The notes under the pieces are model-generated. The model saw only the letters and a list, made by a program, of their open reading frames with translations. It did no database searches and was not told where the DNA came from. Position numbers and translations under genes: made by a program. A DNA stretch of 64,000 nt from CAYJPK01 sp964372035 (GTDB lineage: Bacteria; Desulfobacterota; Desulfovibrionia; Desulfovibrionales; Desulfovibrionaceae), in the NCBI GenBank assembly GCA_964372035.1, contig CAYJPK010000001.1, positions 1-64,000 of the forward strand, given 5' to 3'. Each line of letters begins with the position of its first letter. Positions within the stretch are counted from its first letter, which is position 1. Shown one piece after another: positions 1 through 9,652 of this stretch.

Positions 1-303
1 CTGTAGGTAGATACGTTTAAATCTACCGTTTAGAATGTCCATTTCTTCATTCAATACTGATTTAGGTAGTGTTAACTATTTATTTCTATAGTCTCTAGGG
101 TACTTTTTGGAATTTTTTTTCAGAAAATTTGTGCCTACATTTTTGTATGTTTTGTAGTCATAAAAATACATTTTTTTTGTGAACATGCTTACACTCTATA
201 TAAAAATACATTTTATTTTAATTTAACTATATATTTTTTTAATATACTATTAGTAGTATTTTAAATTTTATTGCACTTATTTTGCACTGCTCGGAGAGTT
301 GTT
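1..303 (+). promoter_or_regulatory. AT-rich leader region upstream of the RTX protein gene
   Basis: No gene is visible in these 303 bases. A 7-bp inverted repeat sits at 6-12 and 21-27 around an 8-base loop; it lacks a T-run, so it may be the remains of an upstream gene's 3' end. The 14-mer TAAAAATACATTTT occurs at 161-174 and again at 201-214. A candidate sigma70 promoter is TTGTGA (177-182), a 16-base spacer and TATAAA (199-204). The ribosome binding site GGAGAG lies at 293-298, five bases before the ATG at 304. The promoter is only a pattern match. Confidence 0.35.
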
Positions 304-3300
304 ATGGCAAATTCATTAATAGATAAGCCAGAAACTGGACAAAATATAAATATAGATTTGACTGATGATTCAAACTTGAACTTTTCATTTTCTATGGACG
401 ATATTGAATTTGAACGTATTGAAAATGATTTAATTTTTAAGTTTGATGATAATTCAGCAGTTAATGTGAATGATTTTTATGTCGCTTTTAGCGATAGTGA
501 TTTACCTATGTTTAGTTTTGGTAATCAAATTGTATCAGGTGAAGCTTTTTTAGCTATGCCTAATGATGATTTAATGCCAGCTGCAGGAAATGCTGGTGCT
601 GAACCAACTTTTAGAGAAGCAGAAACTACTACTGTTATTGATGGTAACAGTGCTATGCGAAACAGAGAAACTCAAGAAGAAAGCATAAGCTTTAATGTGC
701 AAATAAAACAAAGTTCAAAAAAAGATTCTGAAAGCGAAGATAGCACTCAAGAAAATACCGAATTATTAAATAATCAACAACAATTACAAAATAGAGAAGA
801 TTCTTCACTAGGTGCAAAAGTTGTAAGTTCTGGTAATGATGCTTATATTTCACCGGACAAACAAGATGCAAGCGAAGAAAAAGTAGAAATCGAAATCACC
901 TTAGGTGAAAATGTTCAGGTTGGCGATGAAATCAAAGTGACCGATCCTGATAGTAATGAATACTACAAAGAAACAGTTACTGAAGAAATGTTAGAAGAAG
1001 GTTCAGTTACTGTTGTTATTGTGCAGGCAAGTGTTAGTGCAACTATTATTGTAACTATTATTAGTGCAGGTGAAGTTAGCTCCCAGACAGTAACTATTCG
1101 AGATATTATTAATGCTAACTCAAGTATAGTTGAAGAAGACATTGTTGCTACTCCAGAGAATAATTTAATTCCAGATAGTGATGATTCTGGTAGTATTGGT
1201 GATGCTGGTGACGGTGATAATTCTGGTAATGGTGGTACTCCTGCGACTTTAAATATTAAATTTAATCAAGATCTTAATAATGATAATGTTATAAGTGATT
1301 CTGAGCTTGGAACAAGCCAAAATATCAATGTAACAATTGAGCTTAAAGATGCTAAGCTTGGGGATACACTTATTATTGAATACGGCACTACAACTCAACA
1401 AATTAATGTTACAAATGATATTTTAATTAATGGATATACTTTTGAATCACCTGCACTTGAGGGTGGCGAACAGTTTGATGTAAAAGCTACAATTATTGAT
1501 TCAGATAATAATGAAGTGCTTGTAAGTAGTAGTGCAAGCTTTTTAACACAAATACCTGTTCTTGATTTAAAAAATATAAGTATTGTTGAGGGTACAAGCT
1601 CTGTTGAACAGAATTTAGACTTTGATTTTAATGGTGAAAGCGGCACAATTACAATTGGTGATGGTCCAAATGCAATTAATATTGCTATAAGTGCTAATGG
1701 CTTAGCATCTTTTATTCCAGGCTCTGCAAATTCAATAGTTGGTGCTAATGGTGTACTTTATGTAACTATTGTAAATGGTTCAATTAAGTATATTTATGAT
1801 GCTAATATTTCTGACCATTCAGCAGGTGTAGTTGGCGATGATTTTAAAATTGTAGCTACTGATTTTACAGGTGAATCTGTCGAAAGCTCTATCAGCACAA
1901 CTGTTACAGATACAGTTTTTATTGCAAATGATGATTTTGCAAGCCTTGAAGAAAGAGCAAGCATGAGTGCTAATGTTTTTGATAATGATTCTGTAAGTTC
2001 TGATACATATGAACTTACAAGCATTACAGCACCTGATGCAAGCTGGATTGCCTTGAGCGGAACTGAGCTTGATGGTTATGCTTTTGGTTTTAAATCTGAT
2101 TTTGGTATACTTCTTTTTGATACTGCCGGAAACTATACATTTATTTCAACTGATAAAAATTTAACACAAGATCAAGAGTCTAATTTTACTTTTACGTACA
2201 CTGTAACTGAAAGTGATGGTTCAGAGTCTTCAGCCGATTTAACAATTACCGTTATTGGTACTAATGACCTTCCAATTATTGATGCAAGTGGTAGTTTTTT
2301 AACGACTTTTGATAGCGTAGTTGATGCTGTTGGTAGTTCTACAAGTACAGGTTCTTTTACAATTGATTCTGTTGACGGTATTAAATCGCTTACAATTAAA
2401 GACGCAAACGGTAATGCTGTAAAACTTTTTGATGATTATGGCAATATCAAGTCAGGGCTTATGATTGTTGGGGTTGCTGGTATTCTTTCTGGTTTTGTTT
2501 ATGAGCAAGCAACTGGAAAAATAAGCTATATCTACACTCAAACTGAAAATGCACTACATAATAGTCTTAATGAAAGTGGTGAAAAGTTTGAAGTTGAAGT
2601 TACTGATAATGACGGTGATATAGCATCAGGCACAATTAATGTTAATATTATTGATGATACACCTGCTACAGTTAGAGATATAGTCGCAACGGCTAGCTCT
2701 GATACTGTAACTACAATAGTAAACATTGATGTTGGTGCTGACGATGAAGCAGGTAAAACACTTGAATTTGGTGGCAAAATCTTTACATATGGTGCTGACG
2801 GTAAGTGGACATCAAACGATGGCACTGGTGTTTATTATGATACTTCTGGCACAGCTGTTCTTGAAGCTAATGGTACAACATTAAAAAATGATGGCACGAG
2901 TGACTTATGGACAGTTACTATAACGAATGTTCCAGCAAATGGTGCATTATCACAAACTATTACTGTTAGAGATGCTGATGGTGATGGCTCAAGCTTTGAT
3001 ATAACTGCAAAAAATAGCATTGAAAGCACTGGCACTATCACTACTAGTGATGAATTTGCTGGCTTGTTAACTCCTGGTACTAATTATAATATCTCTATTA
3101 TTTTCGATACTTCAGGCTCAATGTACCATGATAGTTATAACGACATTCAAGGGCCAGAAACTCGCCTTGAATTTGCTTGTGATGCTGTTATAGACTATGT
3201 AAAAAATACACTTTATCCGCACGCTGCAAGTGAACTTGGTGGAGTTATTAATTTACATTTGGTTACATTTTGGGGTAAATCTGCTGGCGGATATGATGGT

Positions 3301-4650
3301 TATAGAGTCATGGTAGACGGTTCTTTGAGCTTAGAGCAAAATTTGGAAGATATAATTGCTCAAATTGAAGAGATTAAGGATGAAAAAAACTCTATTCCTA
3401 AAAATGAATTTACTGATACTGGCTTTCACTGGCATACATATTATGAAAAAGGCTTTGATGCCTCAGCTGATTGGTTTAATAGTACTGATATTTCTGGCAA
3501 TGGCTATGAAAATAAAGTATTCTTTATTACTGATGGTGAACCAACAATTGCCTTAGGACATACTTTTTTTGAGAGGACATTGTCATATAATGCTTTAATT
3601 GATGCGATAGGTCCTGATGGAGATGTTCACGCAATAGGTCTTAGCTCGCACGTTAGTAAAAACACTCTTGATAAATATGACACTAATAATAATGCAACGA
3701 TGGTTAGAGACGATGAGATTCACAATATGTTTTTACTTGAGGGAAGTGACGCCAATATAGTAAAAGCAAGTGCTAATATCGTTTTAGGCTCTGATGGTAA
3801 TGATGCACTTTTTGGTGCTACTGAAATTGAAACTTTACGGCTTGCACTTAAAGCAGAGCTTGGGCAAAATACTGAAATTAGTGATGCAAACCTTTTAGAG
3901 TTTATGCAACACAATCCTAAATGGTTAGTTGAAAATATAAAAAATGAAACTAATGATCCTGATATTTTATTAGCTGGAACTGGCGACGATATATTGTATG
4001 GTGAGGGTGGTGACGATGTACTCATTGGTGATGGTAACTCTTTAACACTTGAACAATTTGCTGAAAATATTGGCTTAAGTACTGATGTAGCAAAGACGTA
4101 TGGATTTGAAGAGATTTATTCTGACAGTTCTAATCCTCAGCAATTAGTAATAGATTTATCTACTAAAGCACAAACAGTTGATGCTTCACTTTTAACTGGG
4201 GCTGCAATGGGGCTTGAAAATTCTGCAGATGGTGATGATATTATTTATGCAGGTTCAGGTGATGATGTATTACTTGGGCTTGGTGGTAATGATGTGCTTT
4301 ATGGCGATGGTGGCGATGATATTATCTTTGGCGGTTCAGGTGATGATACAATTTCAGGCGGCTTAGGCAATGATATATTATCTGGTGGAGATGGCGCAGA
4401 TGTTTTCACATGGTCAAGTAATGATTTTGATGGTGGAATAGACAGAGTAATTGATTTTGACCTAACTCAAGGTGATAAAATTGAGCTTGATGGCTTTAGT
4501 CTAAAAGATTTAAATATTTCAGCTAAGGCAGGGGAAATTAATATTTATACAAGTGATACGCATACACTTTTACATACAATTCAAATTGATAATTTAGAGC
4601 AAAGTGATGCTGAAAAACTAGCTTTAGATTTAAAAAATTCATTGATATAA
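304..4650 (+). CDS. RTX/VWA-domain surface protein with type I secretion C-terminus
   Basis: This encodes a large acidic, Asp/Asn/Gly-rich secreted protein (1448 aa), probably a surface adhesin. In order I see a low-complexity N-terminal region, Ig/cadherin-like and VCBS-like repeats (about residues 560-785, including ITVIGTNDLP), and a von Willebrand A domain from about residue 930 with the MIDAS motif DTSGS (D935). Calcium-binding RTX nonapeptides of the GGxGxD type follow in two groups (about 1225-1245 and 1315-1372), then a roughly 75-residue C-terminal region typical of type I secretion substrates. An in-frame TTG at 271 would add 11 residues, but GGAGAG five bases upstream of ATG 304 decides the start. 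No ABC exporter of the HlyB/LapB type is in the window, so its exporter is encoded elsewhere or is the neighbouring TolC/HlyD system. The family assignment is strong; the ligand is unknown. Confidence 0.9.
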   Translation: MANSLIDKPETGQNINIDLTDDSNLNFSFSMDDIEFERIENDLIFKFDDNSAVNVNDFYVAFSDSDLPMFSFGNQIVSGEAFLAMPNDDLMPAAGNAGAEPTFREAETTTVIDGNSAMRNRETQEESISFNVQIKQSSKKDSESEDSTQENTELLNNQQQLQNREDSSLGAKVVSSGNDAYISPDKQDASEEKVEIEITLGENVQVGDEIKVTDPDSNEYYKETVTEEMLEEGSVTVVIVQASVSATIIVTIISAGEVSSQTVTIRDIINANSSIVEEDIVATPENNLIPDSDDSGSIGDAGDGDNSGNGGTPATLNIKFNQDLNNDNVISDSELGTSQNINVTIELKDAKLGDTLIIEYGTTTQQINVTNDILINGYTFESPALEGGEQFDVKATIIDSDNNEVLVSSSASFLTQIPVLDLKNISIVEGTSSVEQNLDFDFNGESGTITIGDGPNAINIAISANGLASFIPGSANSIVGANGVLYVTIVNGSIKYIYDANISDHSAGVVGDDFKIVATDFTGESVESSISTTVTDTVFIANDDFASLEERASMSANVFDNDSVSSDTYELTSITAPDASWIALSGTELDGYAFGFKSDFGILLFDTAGNYTFISTDKNLTQDQESNFTFTYTVTESDGSESSADLTITVIGTNDLPIIDASGSFLTTFDSVVDAVGSSTSTGSFTIDSVDGIKSLTIKDANGNAVKLFDDYGNIKSGLMIVGVAGILSGFVYEQATGKISYIYTQTENALHNSLNESGEKFEVEVTDNDGDIASGTINVNIIDDTPATVRDIVATASSDTVTTIVNIDVGADDEAGKTLEFGGKIFTYGADGKWTSNDGTGVYYDTSGTAVLEANGTTLKNDGTSDLWTVTITNVPANGALSQTITVRDADGDGSSFDITAKNSIESTGTITTSDEFAGLLTPGTNYNISIIFDTSGSMYHDSYNDIQGPETRLEFACDAVIDYVKNTLYPHAASELGGVINLHLVTFWGKSAGGYDGYRVMVDGSLSLEQNLEDIIAQIEEIKDEKNSIPKNEFTDTGFHWHTYYEKGFDASADWFNSTDISGNGYENKVFFITDGEPTIALGHTFFERTLSYNALIDAIGPDGDVHAIGLSSHVSKNTLDKYDTNNNATMVRDDEIHNMFLLEGSDANIVKASANIVLGSDGNDALFGATEIETLRLALKAELGQNTEISDANLLEFMQHNPKWLVENIKNETNDPDILLAGTGDDILYGEGGDDVLIGDGNSLTLEQFAENIGLSTDVAKTYGFEEIYSDSSNPQQLVIDLSTKAQTVDASLLTGAAMGLENSADGDDIIYAGSGDDVLLGLGGNDVLYGDGGDDIIFGGSGDDTISGGLGNDILSGGDGADVFTWSSNDFDGGIDRVIDFDLTQGDKIELDGFSLKDLNISAKAGEINIYTSDTHTLLHTIQIDNLEQSDAEKLALDLKNSLI

Positions 4651-4673
4651 TAAATAAAAATTTTAAGAATACA

Positions 4674-4712
4674 AAAAAAGGATTTACAATTTTAGTTGTA
4701 AATCCTTTTTTG
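4674..4712 (+). terminator. Intrinsic terminator after the RTX gene
   Basis: A perfect stem of about 16 bp (4674-4689 with 4696-4711, core AGGATTTACAA) has a 6-base loop and ends in a T-run that is part of the right arm. It lies 24 bases after the RTX stop codon. A-rich left and T-rich right arms mean it could also work in the reverse direction. Confidence 0.85.
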
Positions 4713-4798
4713 CGTTTTGATTAAGTGTAAAATAACATATAATATTATAATAAGTTACACTGTGTTCACCTAAAATAGGTGAGTAGCGTATTTTTATA

Positions 4799-4827
4799 TT
4801 GACATTTGTTATACTTACTTGCATTAT
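4799..4827 (+). promoter_or_regulatory. Sigma70-like promoter for the TolC/HlyD/SecA-like operon
   Basis: A perfect -35 box TTGACA (4799-4804), a 17-base spacer and the -10 box CATTAT (4822-4827, four of six consensus bases) stand about 80 bases before the TolC-family start. It is the only strong match between the RTX terminator and the operon, so the seven following genes probably share this promoter. Confidence 0.6.
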
Positions 4828-4906
4828 TATAACATATAGATTTAATTTTGTTTTTGTGGTTCGTTTTTCTTTTACCTCGTAACCATTTATGAAAGAAGGT
4901 ATTAGT

Positions 4907-6445
4907 ATGTTTGACGTGATTAAGAAAAAATTATTAGTATTTGTAGTTTTGTTGTGTTTTATTATTTCTTTCCCATTGATTTTTACTCAGCATGTAGCCG
5001 CACAAACTAAGGCTGATGTAAAACTTAGCATTGTTGATGCTATAAGTATTGCTCTTGAGCATAATGAGGACATTAAGGAAAGTTTTCATAGAATTACCGC
5101 TGCCCAAGCTGATGAAATGATTGCAAAAGGCGTCTATGATTTAACTATCTATAATGAAACACGTTATGGTGGATTTGAGAGCTTAAGCTTAAACGATTAT
5201 TCTCCATTAGAATATAGCAATGCTACGAAAAATTATCTACGTTCTGATACAGGACTTCGTCAGCGTGTACCTACGGGTGGTACAATTAGAGCCTATTATA
5301 CTGCTAGTTATGATAGGCGTTTAGGTGTTTTTGAATCCCCAAAATCAGTTGAACGTGGATATTTTACTATTGAGCTAGCGCAAAGTTTGCTTAAAGGTAT
5401 TGGTGATAAAGAGTATCAAGCCGCAATCAAAAATGCAGCTCTTGCGATTTATGATAGCCAAGAAAGTAGAAACTTAGTTGTATCACAAGTAACATTAGAC
5501 GTCATTCGTGCCTACTGGACTCTTGCCATTGCAAAGAACAATTTAGTAGTTGGTCAAAGAATTTTAAAAATGGCAGAAGAAATTAGTAGACGTGAACAGG
5601 TGCGCTTTAATGAAGGCATGTCGCAAGGTGTTGATGTTGATAGGGTTCGTTTAGCTGTTGAACAGCGTAAGTACGCAGTAATGCAGTATCAGCGTGATCT
5701 TAAAGTTGCTAAAGAACAATTGTTATTCTTAATGAATTCACCGAATATTACAAAAAATATGACAATTGAACTTACAACTTCACCAACCCTTAAAAAAATT
5801 ACTGTTCCAAATGAAGAAGAATCAGTTTCAGATGCACTCAATATGCGTTATGAACTGCGCCAGTTGGATATTATGCTTGAGCAGCTAAATATTGATTATG
5901 ATGTAAATAAAAATAAATTATTACCACAGCTTGACCTTGTTCTTGGATATACAACTTCAAATGGTAATGATTATTTGCGCTCATCAGAGGCTTTTAGAGA
6001 TACTGATGATAAATCAAGCTATTATGCCGGATTAACTTTTTCATATCCTCTTCAAAATAGAGAGGCGAGAGGCGCAGTTAAAAAATCACGCCAGCTTATT
6101 TTTATTGCACAAGACCGCATTGATAAAACAAGACGTAGTATTGAAACTGAAATTAAAGAAGTACTGCATAACTTAGTTTTAGCAAAAGATGGTATTCCAG
6201 TTGCAAAAAAAGCATACGACTCAGCGATTCAAGTTGTAAAAGGTGAGAGAGAGCGTTTTGAAATGGGTGGAATTAATAACCGTGATTTACTATCATCACA
6301 AGATGCATTAGGTAGAGAAGAAATCAACTATTATATTGCACAAGTCAATAATAATATGAGTATTGCAGAATATAATTTTGCAAGTGCTGGACTACTTAAT
6401 AGATATAATATAGCAATTTTAGATGATAAAGCTATTATTCGTTAA
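4907..6445 (+). CDS. TolC-family outer membrane efflux/secretion channel
   Basis: This protein (512 aa) should form the trimeric outer-membrane and periplasmic tunnel of a tripartite exporter. The N-terminus is a signal peptide: a KKK stretch, a hydrophobic core and probable cleavage near HVAAQ. The rest has long heptad-like helices and two related halves typical of the OEP family, for example the ENxDLxxA-like region LSIVDAISIALEHNEDI near the mature N-terminus. Length is as usual for TolC-type proteins. An ATG at 4889 is in frame, but AGAAGG (4894-4899) fits ATG 4907 and gives a cleaner signal peptide. It heads an operon with two HlyD-like proteins, which suggests it is the dedicated exit pore for the giant protein encoded downstream; that link is inferred. 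Confidence 0.88.
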   Translation: MFDVIKKKLLVFVVLLCFIISFPLIFTQHVAAQTKADVKLSIVDAISIALEHNEDIKESFHRITAAQADEMIAKGVYDLTIYNETRYGGFESLSLNDYSPLEYSNATKNYLRSDTGLRQRVPTGGTIRAYYTASYDRRLGVFESPKSVERGYFTIELAQSLLKGIGDKEYQAAIKNAALAIYDSQESRNLVVSQVTLDVIRAYWTLAIAKNNLVVGQRILKMAEEISRREQVRFNEGMSQGVDVDRVRLAVEQRKYAVMQYQRDLKVAKEQLLFLMNSPNITKNMTIELTTSPTLKKITVPNEEESVSDALNMRYELRQLDIMLEQLNIDYDVNKNKLLPQLDLVLGYTTSNGNDYLRSSEAFRDTDDKSSYYAGLTFSYPLQNREARGAVKKSRQLIFIAQDRIDKTRRSIETEIKEVLHNLVLAKDGIPVAKKAYDSAIQVVKGERERFEMGGINNRDLLSSQDALGREEINYYIAQVNNNMSIAEYNFASAGLLNRYNIAILDDKAIIR

Positions 6446-6454
6446 GGTGCTAAT

Positions 6455-7270
6455 ATGAAGAAATTTTCTTGCTTGAGTGTTCTCGTTTTGTTCTTGCTTT
6501 TTAGCACGAGTGCTAGAGCAGCAGAACAGAGCTTTGAAGGTGTATCACGCCCAATATATAATGCCCAGCTTAGCTTTAGCGTGCCAGGCACTATTTACAA
6601 AATAGCAGTAAAGCGTGGTCAAGAGGTTAAAAAGGGTGAACTTTTAATGCATCTTGATGATAGGGCTGAAAATAGTCGCTTAGCGCAATTAGACTATGAA
6701 TTAAAAAACACTATCAAAATAAGGACACTAACAGCAAGAATTAAGCAAGCTAAGCTTGATATGGAGCGTTTTAGAGCCGCACTTCGCAAAAAAGCAGCAA
6801 CACTCATGGAATTTCAGCATGCTGAACTTGGTCATTCCTTAAGTATACTTGCTCTTGAAGAGGAAAAATTCAGACTTGAGCAATTAAAGCATTCTAGAGA
6901 AGAGCTTAGTGCACATAAAGATAAGATGTATTTATATGCACCTTTTGATGGTTTTGTTGAAGAAATTGCAGTTGAACTTGGAATGGCAGTTGATAGAAAT
7001 GTACCAGCAATACGTTTTGTAGCTATTGACCCATTATTAGTTGAATTAACATTACCAGTTGATAAAGCACAAAATCTTAAAGTTGGTGATAAGGCAGAAG
7101 TTCGCCGTCAAGGTTTTAATGAAATCATGCATGGCGAAGTAATGCAAGTAGCTAAAATTGCAGTTCTTTCAAATAAGACATTAAAGGTTAGAGTTACAGT
7201 TGAAAATCCTACAGCTTTACCTGCAGGCTTAATGTTAAACGTAAGTTTTCCTAAGCTTGCTGAACAATAA
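6455..7270 (+). CDS. Periplasmic adaptor (HlyD/RND membrane fusion protein family)
   Basis: A 271-residue periplasmic adaptor expected to bridge an inner-membrane component to the TolC-type channel. A signal peptide ends near ARA-AEQ (about residue 22). Then come a split lipoyl-like domain (VPGTIYKIAVKRGQEVKKGE and, after the coil, YAPFDGFVEEIAVELG), an alpha-helical hairpin of about 80 residues between the halves (roughly 80-150) and a short beta-barrel (about 190-265). It is shorter than RND adaptors such as AcrA (about 400 aa) and lacks much of the membrane-proximal domain. AAGGTG overlaps the upstream stop codon, and only nine bases separate it from the TolC-like gene, so the two are probably translationally coupled. 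Confidence 0.85.
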   Translation: MKKFSCLSVLVLFLLFSTSARAAEQSFEGVSRPIYNAQLSFSVPGTIYKIAVKRGQEVKKGELLMHLDDRAENSRLAQLDYELKNTIKIRTLTARIKQAKLDMERFRAALRKKAATLMEFQHAELGHSLSILALEEEKFRLEQLKHSREELSAHKDKMYLYAPFDGFVEEIAVELGMAVDRNVPAIRFVAIDPLLVELTLPVDKAQNLKVGDKAEVRRQGFNEIMHGEVMQVAKIAVLSNKTLKVRVTVENPTALPAGLMLNVSFPKLAEQ

Positions 7271-7315
7271 CACATTATATTAAACTTTTAACAAAATTGC
7301 CAAAGGAGCTAAACG

Positions 7316-7678
7316 ATGAGTCAAAACAATGAAAACAAAGATCAACAACAAATCCGCCTTAATGTTAATGCAGACAAGATGAATACTGCTTATGCTAACG
7401 CTTTTCAAACTCATTCTACACCAGAAGAGATTTTATTATCTTTTGGTATTAACCAAACCTTACCATCTCAGGAAGAGGGTGTAACAGCTGATATGATTTT
7501 GCAATTTACAGATAGAATTATTATGAATCACTATACAGCAAAGCGCCTTACCTTATCGCTTTTACAAAGCGTTCGTGAGCATGAAGAACGTTTTGGCGTT
7601 ATTGAGTTAGATGTTTCTAAGCGTTTGCAAAGTGAACAGCAAACTACAACAGATGAAACAGATTATGCTAAACAATAA
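7316..7678 (+). CDS. DUF3467 family small protein
   Basis: A 120-residue soluble protein resembling the DUF3467 family, whose function is unknown. Recognisable parts are an N-terminal strand IRLNVNADKMNTAYANAF, a central LLSFGINQ (the family's LDFG-like position), and the helix IIMNHYTAKRLTLSLLQSV followed by EERFG. No signal peptide or membrane segment is visible, so it is probably cytoplasmic. AAGGAG at 7303-7308, seven bases before the ATG, is one of the strongest ribosome binding sites of the operon, so it may be made in larger amounts than its neighbours. Its position inside an export operon suggests a chaperone, adaptor or regulator; nothing in the sequence settles this. Confidence 0.7.
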   Translation: MSQNNENKDQQQIRLNVNADKMNTAYANAFQTHSTPEEILLSFGINQTLPSQEEGVTADMILQFTDRIIMNHYTAKRLTLSLLQSVREHEERFGVIELDVSKRLQSEQQTTTDETDYAKQ

Positions 7679-7693
7679 ATAATAAGAGTATTT

Positions 7694-9649
7694 ATGTCTG
7701 ACAGAACCAGCAGCAATGCAACACTTAATATTGACACCTTAATAGGAGCTTTATTCAATATAAGCTCAGGTGAGGAATTATTTCAAAATGTGTGTCATCT
7801 TGCGTGTGAAGTAGCTGAGGCAGTTGGTGTTGCAATACTTGCACGCAATTCGCAAGGTTCTGTCAGCGTATTATCTTCTGCTCCAAAAGTTATAAGTGAT
7901 GAAAAGCCAGAATGGCTGGCAAGCTTAGCAAAAACTTATGGTCAAACCTTAGCAACAAATACCCAAACAATAGCTTTAAATAGTGAACAAGCAGATGCTT
8001 ATGCTATGTATGTACCGCTTTTTTCTAGAGGTAGCAGTGTTATATGTTTGAGTGCTTACATTATTGGTGGACGAAAGATACGCCTTCAAAATGTACTTGA
8101 TATGTTGCAACTTGTACGTGTTAGCTTATTGCTAATAGATAAAATGAGCCAAAATTGGCAAATTCCAAGCGAAGAAGAAAAGTCAGATGATACAAGTCTA
8201 CTACCAGTACTTGATATTGTAAGTGAAATTCAAAATTCAACACGATTTAATGAAGCAGCAACTAATTTGTGTGCTTCACTAGCAAGTGTTTTTAAATGCC
8301 GGCGTGTAGCTATTGGGCAAGTAGCAAAGCATAATGTAAAGATTGTTGCAATTGACCAAATGGAGAATTTTTCGCGGGGAACTCGAAGCATTAGACAGAT
8401 GGAAGAAGTAATGCAAGAAGCTTTTGATCAAGGAAATATTGTATTATATGACCATCTTGAAAATGAACTTGAAAAAAATGAAAGCATTGTACTTGAAAAA
8501 AATAAGGCTGAACAATTTAATGGGAATAACATTTCTGATGGTTTTATTTTACGTGCTGCACGTGATTTAGCAATGCTTGTAAATGTTAGATATATTTTAA
8601 GTATTCCTTTAAAAAATTTAAAAAGAGATCAAAAGCAACAGCAATTTGTTATGTTGTTTCAGATAGATAGAGAGTTATCACAACAAGAATTACATGCTAT
8701 AAGTTTAATATGTAAGCTTGTTGCACCTCGTTTACAGGATTTATATGTAGCTGAAGAATTTTTTATAAAAAAAATCTGGCGTTCATTATTAATGCGTACA
8801 GCAGATATTTTTGGACCAAAACGAACTGTTTTAAAGTTAGTTGGTTTTATATTAATAACTCTTTTATTAGTTGGAGTTTTTGTTCAGGGTAAACTTTTAA
8901 TTTCTGCTCCTGTAGTAGTAGAGGGTGTGCATAGTTATACACAAACCTCACCGATTGATAGCTACTTATTTGAAGTAAATGTTCGCCCTGGTGATGAAAT
9001 TAAAAAAGGTGATATTTTAGGAACGCTTGACTCAACAGAAATAAACTTAGAAATTGCAACTCTTGAAGCTCAAGTAAAAATTTATGAAAATCAAGCTAGT
9101 AAATTACTACAAGAGGGTAAAGACGCTGAAGCAGCCATTAGCCGCCACGAAGTTGCAAAAGCAATGGCACAAGTTGCATGGGCAAAGCAGCGCCTTAGCA
9201 TGACAGAGTTAAAATCCAAAGTAAATGGATTCTTAGTTTCAGAAGATTTATATCCTCGCCTTGGTCAACCAGTTAGTCGTGGTCAGGAACTATTTGAAAT
9301 TACAGATACTTTGTCATTAAGAGCTATTATGCATGTGCCGGAGTTAAATATTAATGATATTCTTGAAAGCATGAAAAAAGGTCAAGTTCAAGGCGAATTT
9401 ACCTTAACAGCGTATCCTGATATTCATATACCATTTATTGTTGAGCGCATTCACCCGTATGCAACAATAACTGAAGAGAGCAATGGTTTTGAAGTTCGTG
9501 GAAAAATTACTGAGATTCCAAAAGAATTGACTTTGCGCCCTGGTATGGAAGGCTTTGCAAAAATTTCAGTTGGTAAAAGAGCTTGGATTGTAATTTTGAC
9601 TCGTGATATTATTAATAAAATTCGCCTGTTATGGTGGAAATGGATGTAG
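7694..9649 (+). CDS. GAF-like sensor fused to HlyD-type membrane fusion protein
   Basis: A 651-residue inner-membrane protein with an unusual fusion. The first 350 residues are cytoplasmic and look like two GAF-type domains (about 10-150 and 180-345), with no signal peptide. One transmembrane helix follows (about 380-400, core LVGFILITLLLVGVF). The periplasmic part (about 405-640) is a HlyD-like adaptor: a lipoyl half (FEVNVRPGDEIKKGDILG), a coiled-coil hairpin (about 445-510), the second lipoyl half (KVNGFLVSEDLYPRLGQPV) and a beta-barrel. It overlaps no gene but is only three bases from the next start. The layout suggests that a cytoplasmic signal or substrate contact is coupled to the periplasmic conduit. 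The domain reading of the C-terminal half is firm, that of the GAF domains moderate. Confidence 0.8.
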   Translation: MSDRTSSNATLNIDTLIGALFNISSGEELFQNVCHLACEVAEAVGVAILARNSQGSVSVLSSAPKVISDEKPEWLASLAKTYGQTLATNTQTIALNSEQADAYAMYVPLFSRGSSVICLSAYIIGGRKIRLQNVLDMLQLVRVSLLLIDKMSQNWQIPSEEEKSDDTSLLPVLDIVSEIQNSTRFNEAATNLCASLASVFKCRRVAIGQVAKHNVKIVAIDQMENFSRGTRSIRQMEEVMQEAFDQGNIVLYDHLENELEKNESIVLEKNKAEQFNGNNISDGFILRAARDLAMLVNVRYILSIPLKNLKRDQKQQQFVMLFQIDRELSQQELHAISLICKLVAPRLQDLYVAEEFFIKKIWRSLLMRTADIFGPKRTVLKLVGFILITLLLVGVFVQGKLLISAPVVVEGVHSYTQTSPIDSYLFEVNVRPGDEIKKGDILGTLDSTEINLEIATLEAQVKIYENQASKLLQEGKDAEAAISRHEVAKAMAQVAWAKQRLSMTELKSKVNGFLVSEDLYPRLGQPVSRGQELFEITDTLSLRAIMHVPELNINDILESMKKGQVQGEFTLTAYPDIHIPFIVERIHPYATITEESNGFEVRGKITEIPKELTLRPGMEGFAKISVGKRAWIVILTRDIINKIRLLWWKWM

Positions 9650-9652
9650 CGT

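Noticed and set aside
271..303. TTG start 11 codons upstream for the RTX protein
   Set aside because: GGAGAG lies inside this extension at the right distance for ATG 304, and no ribosome binding site precedes the TTG.
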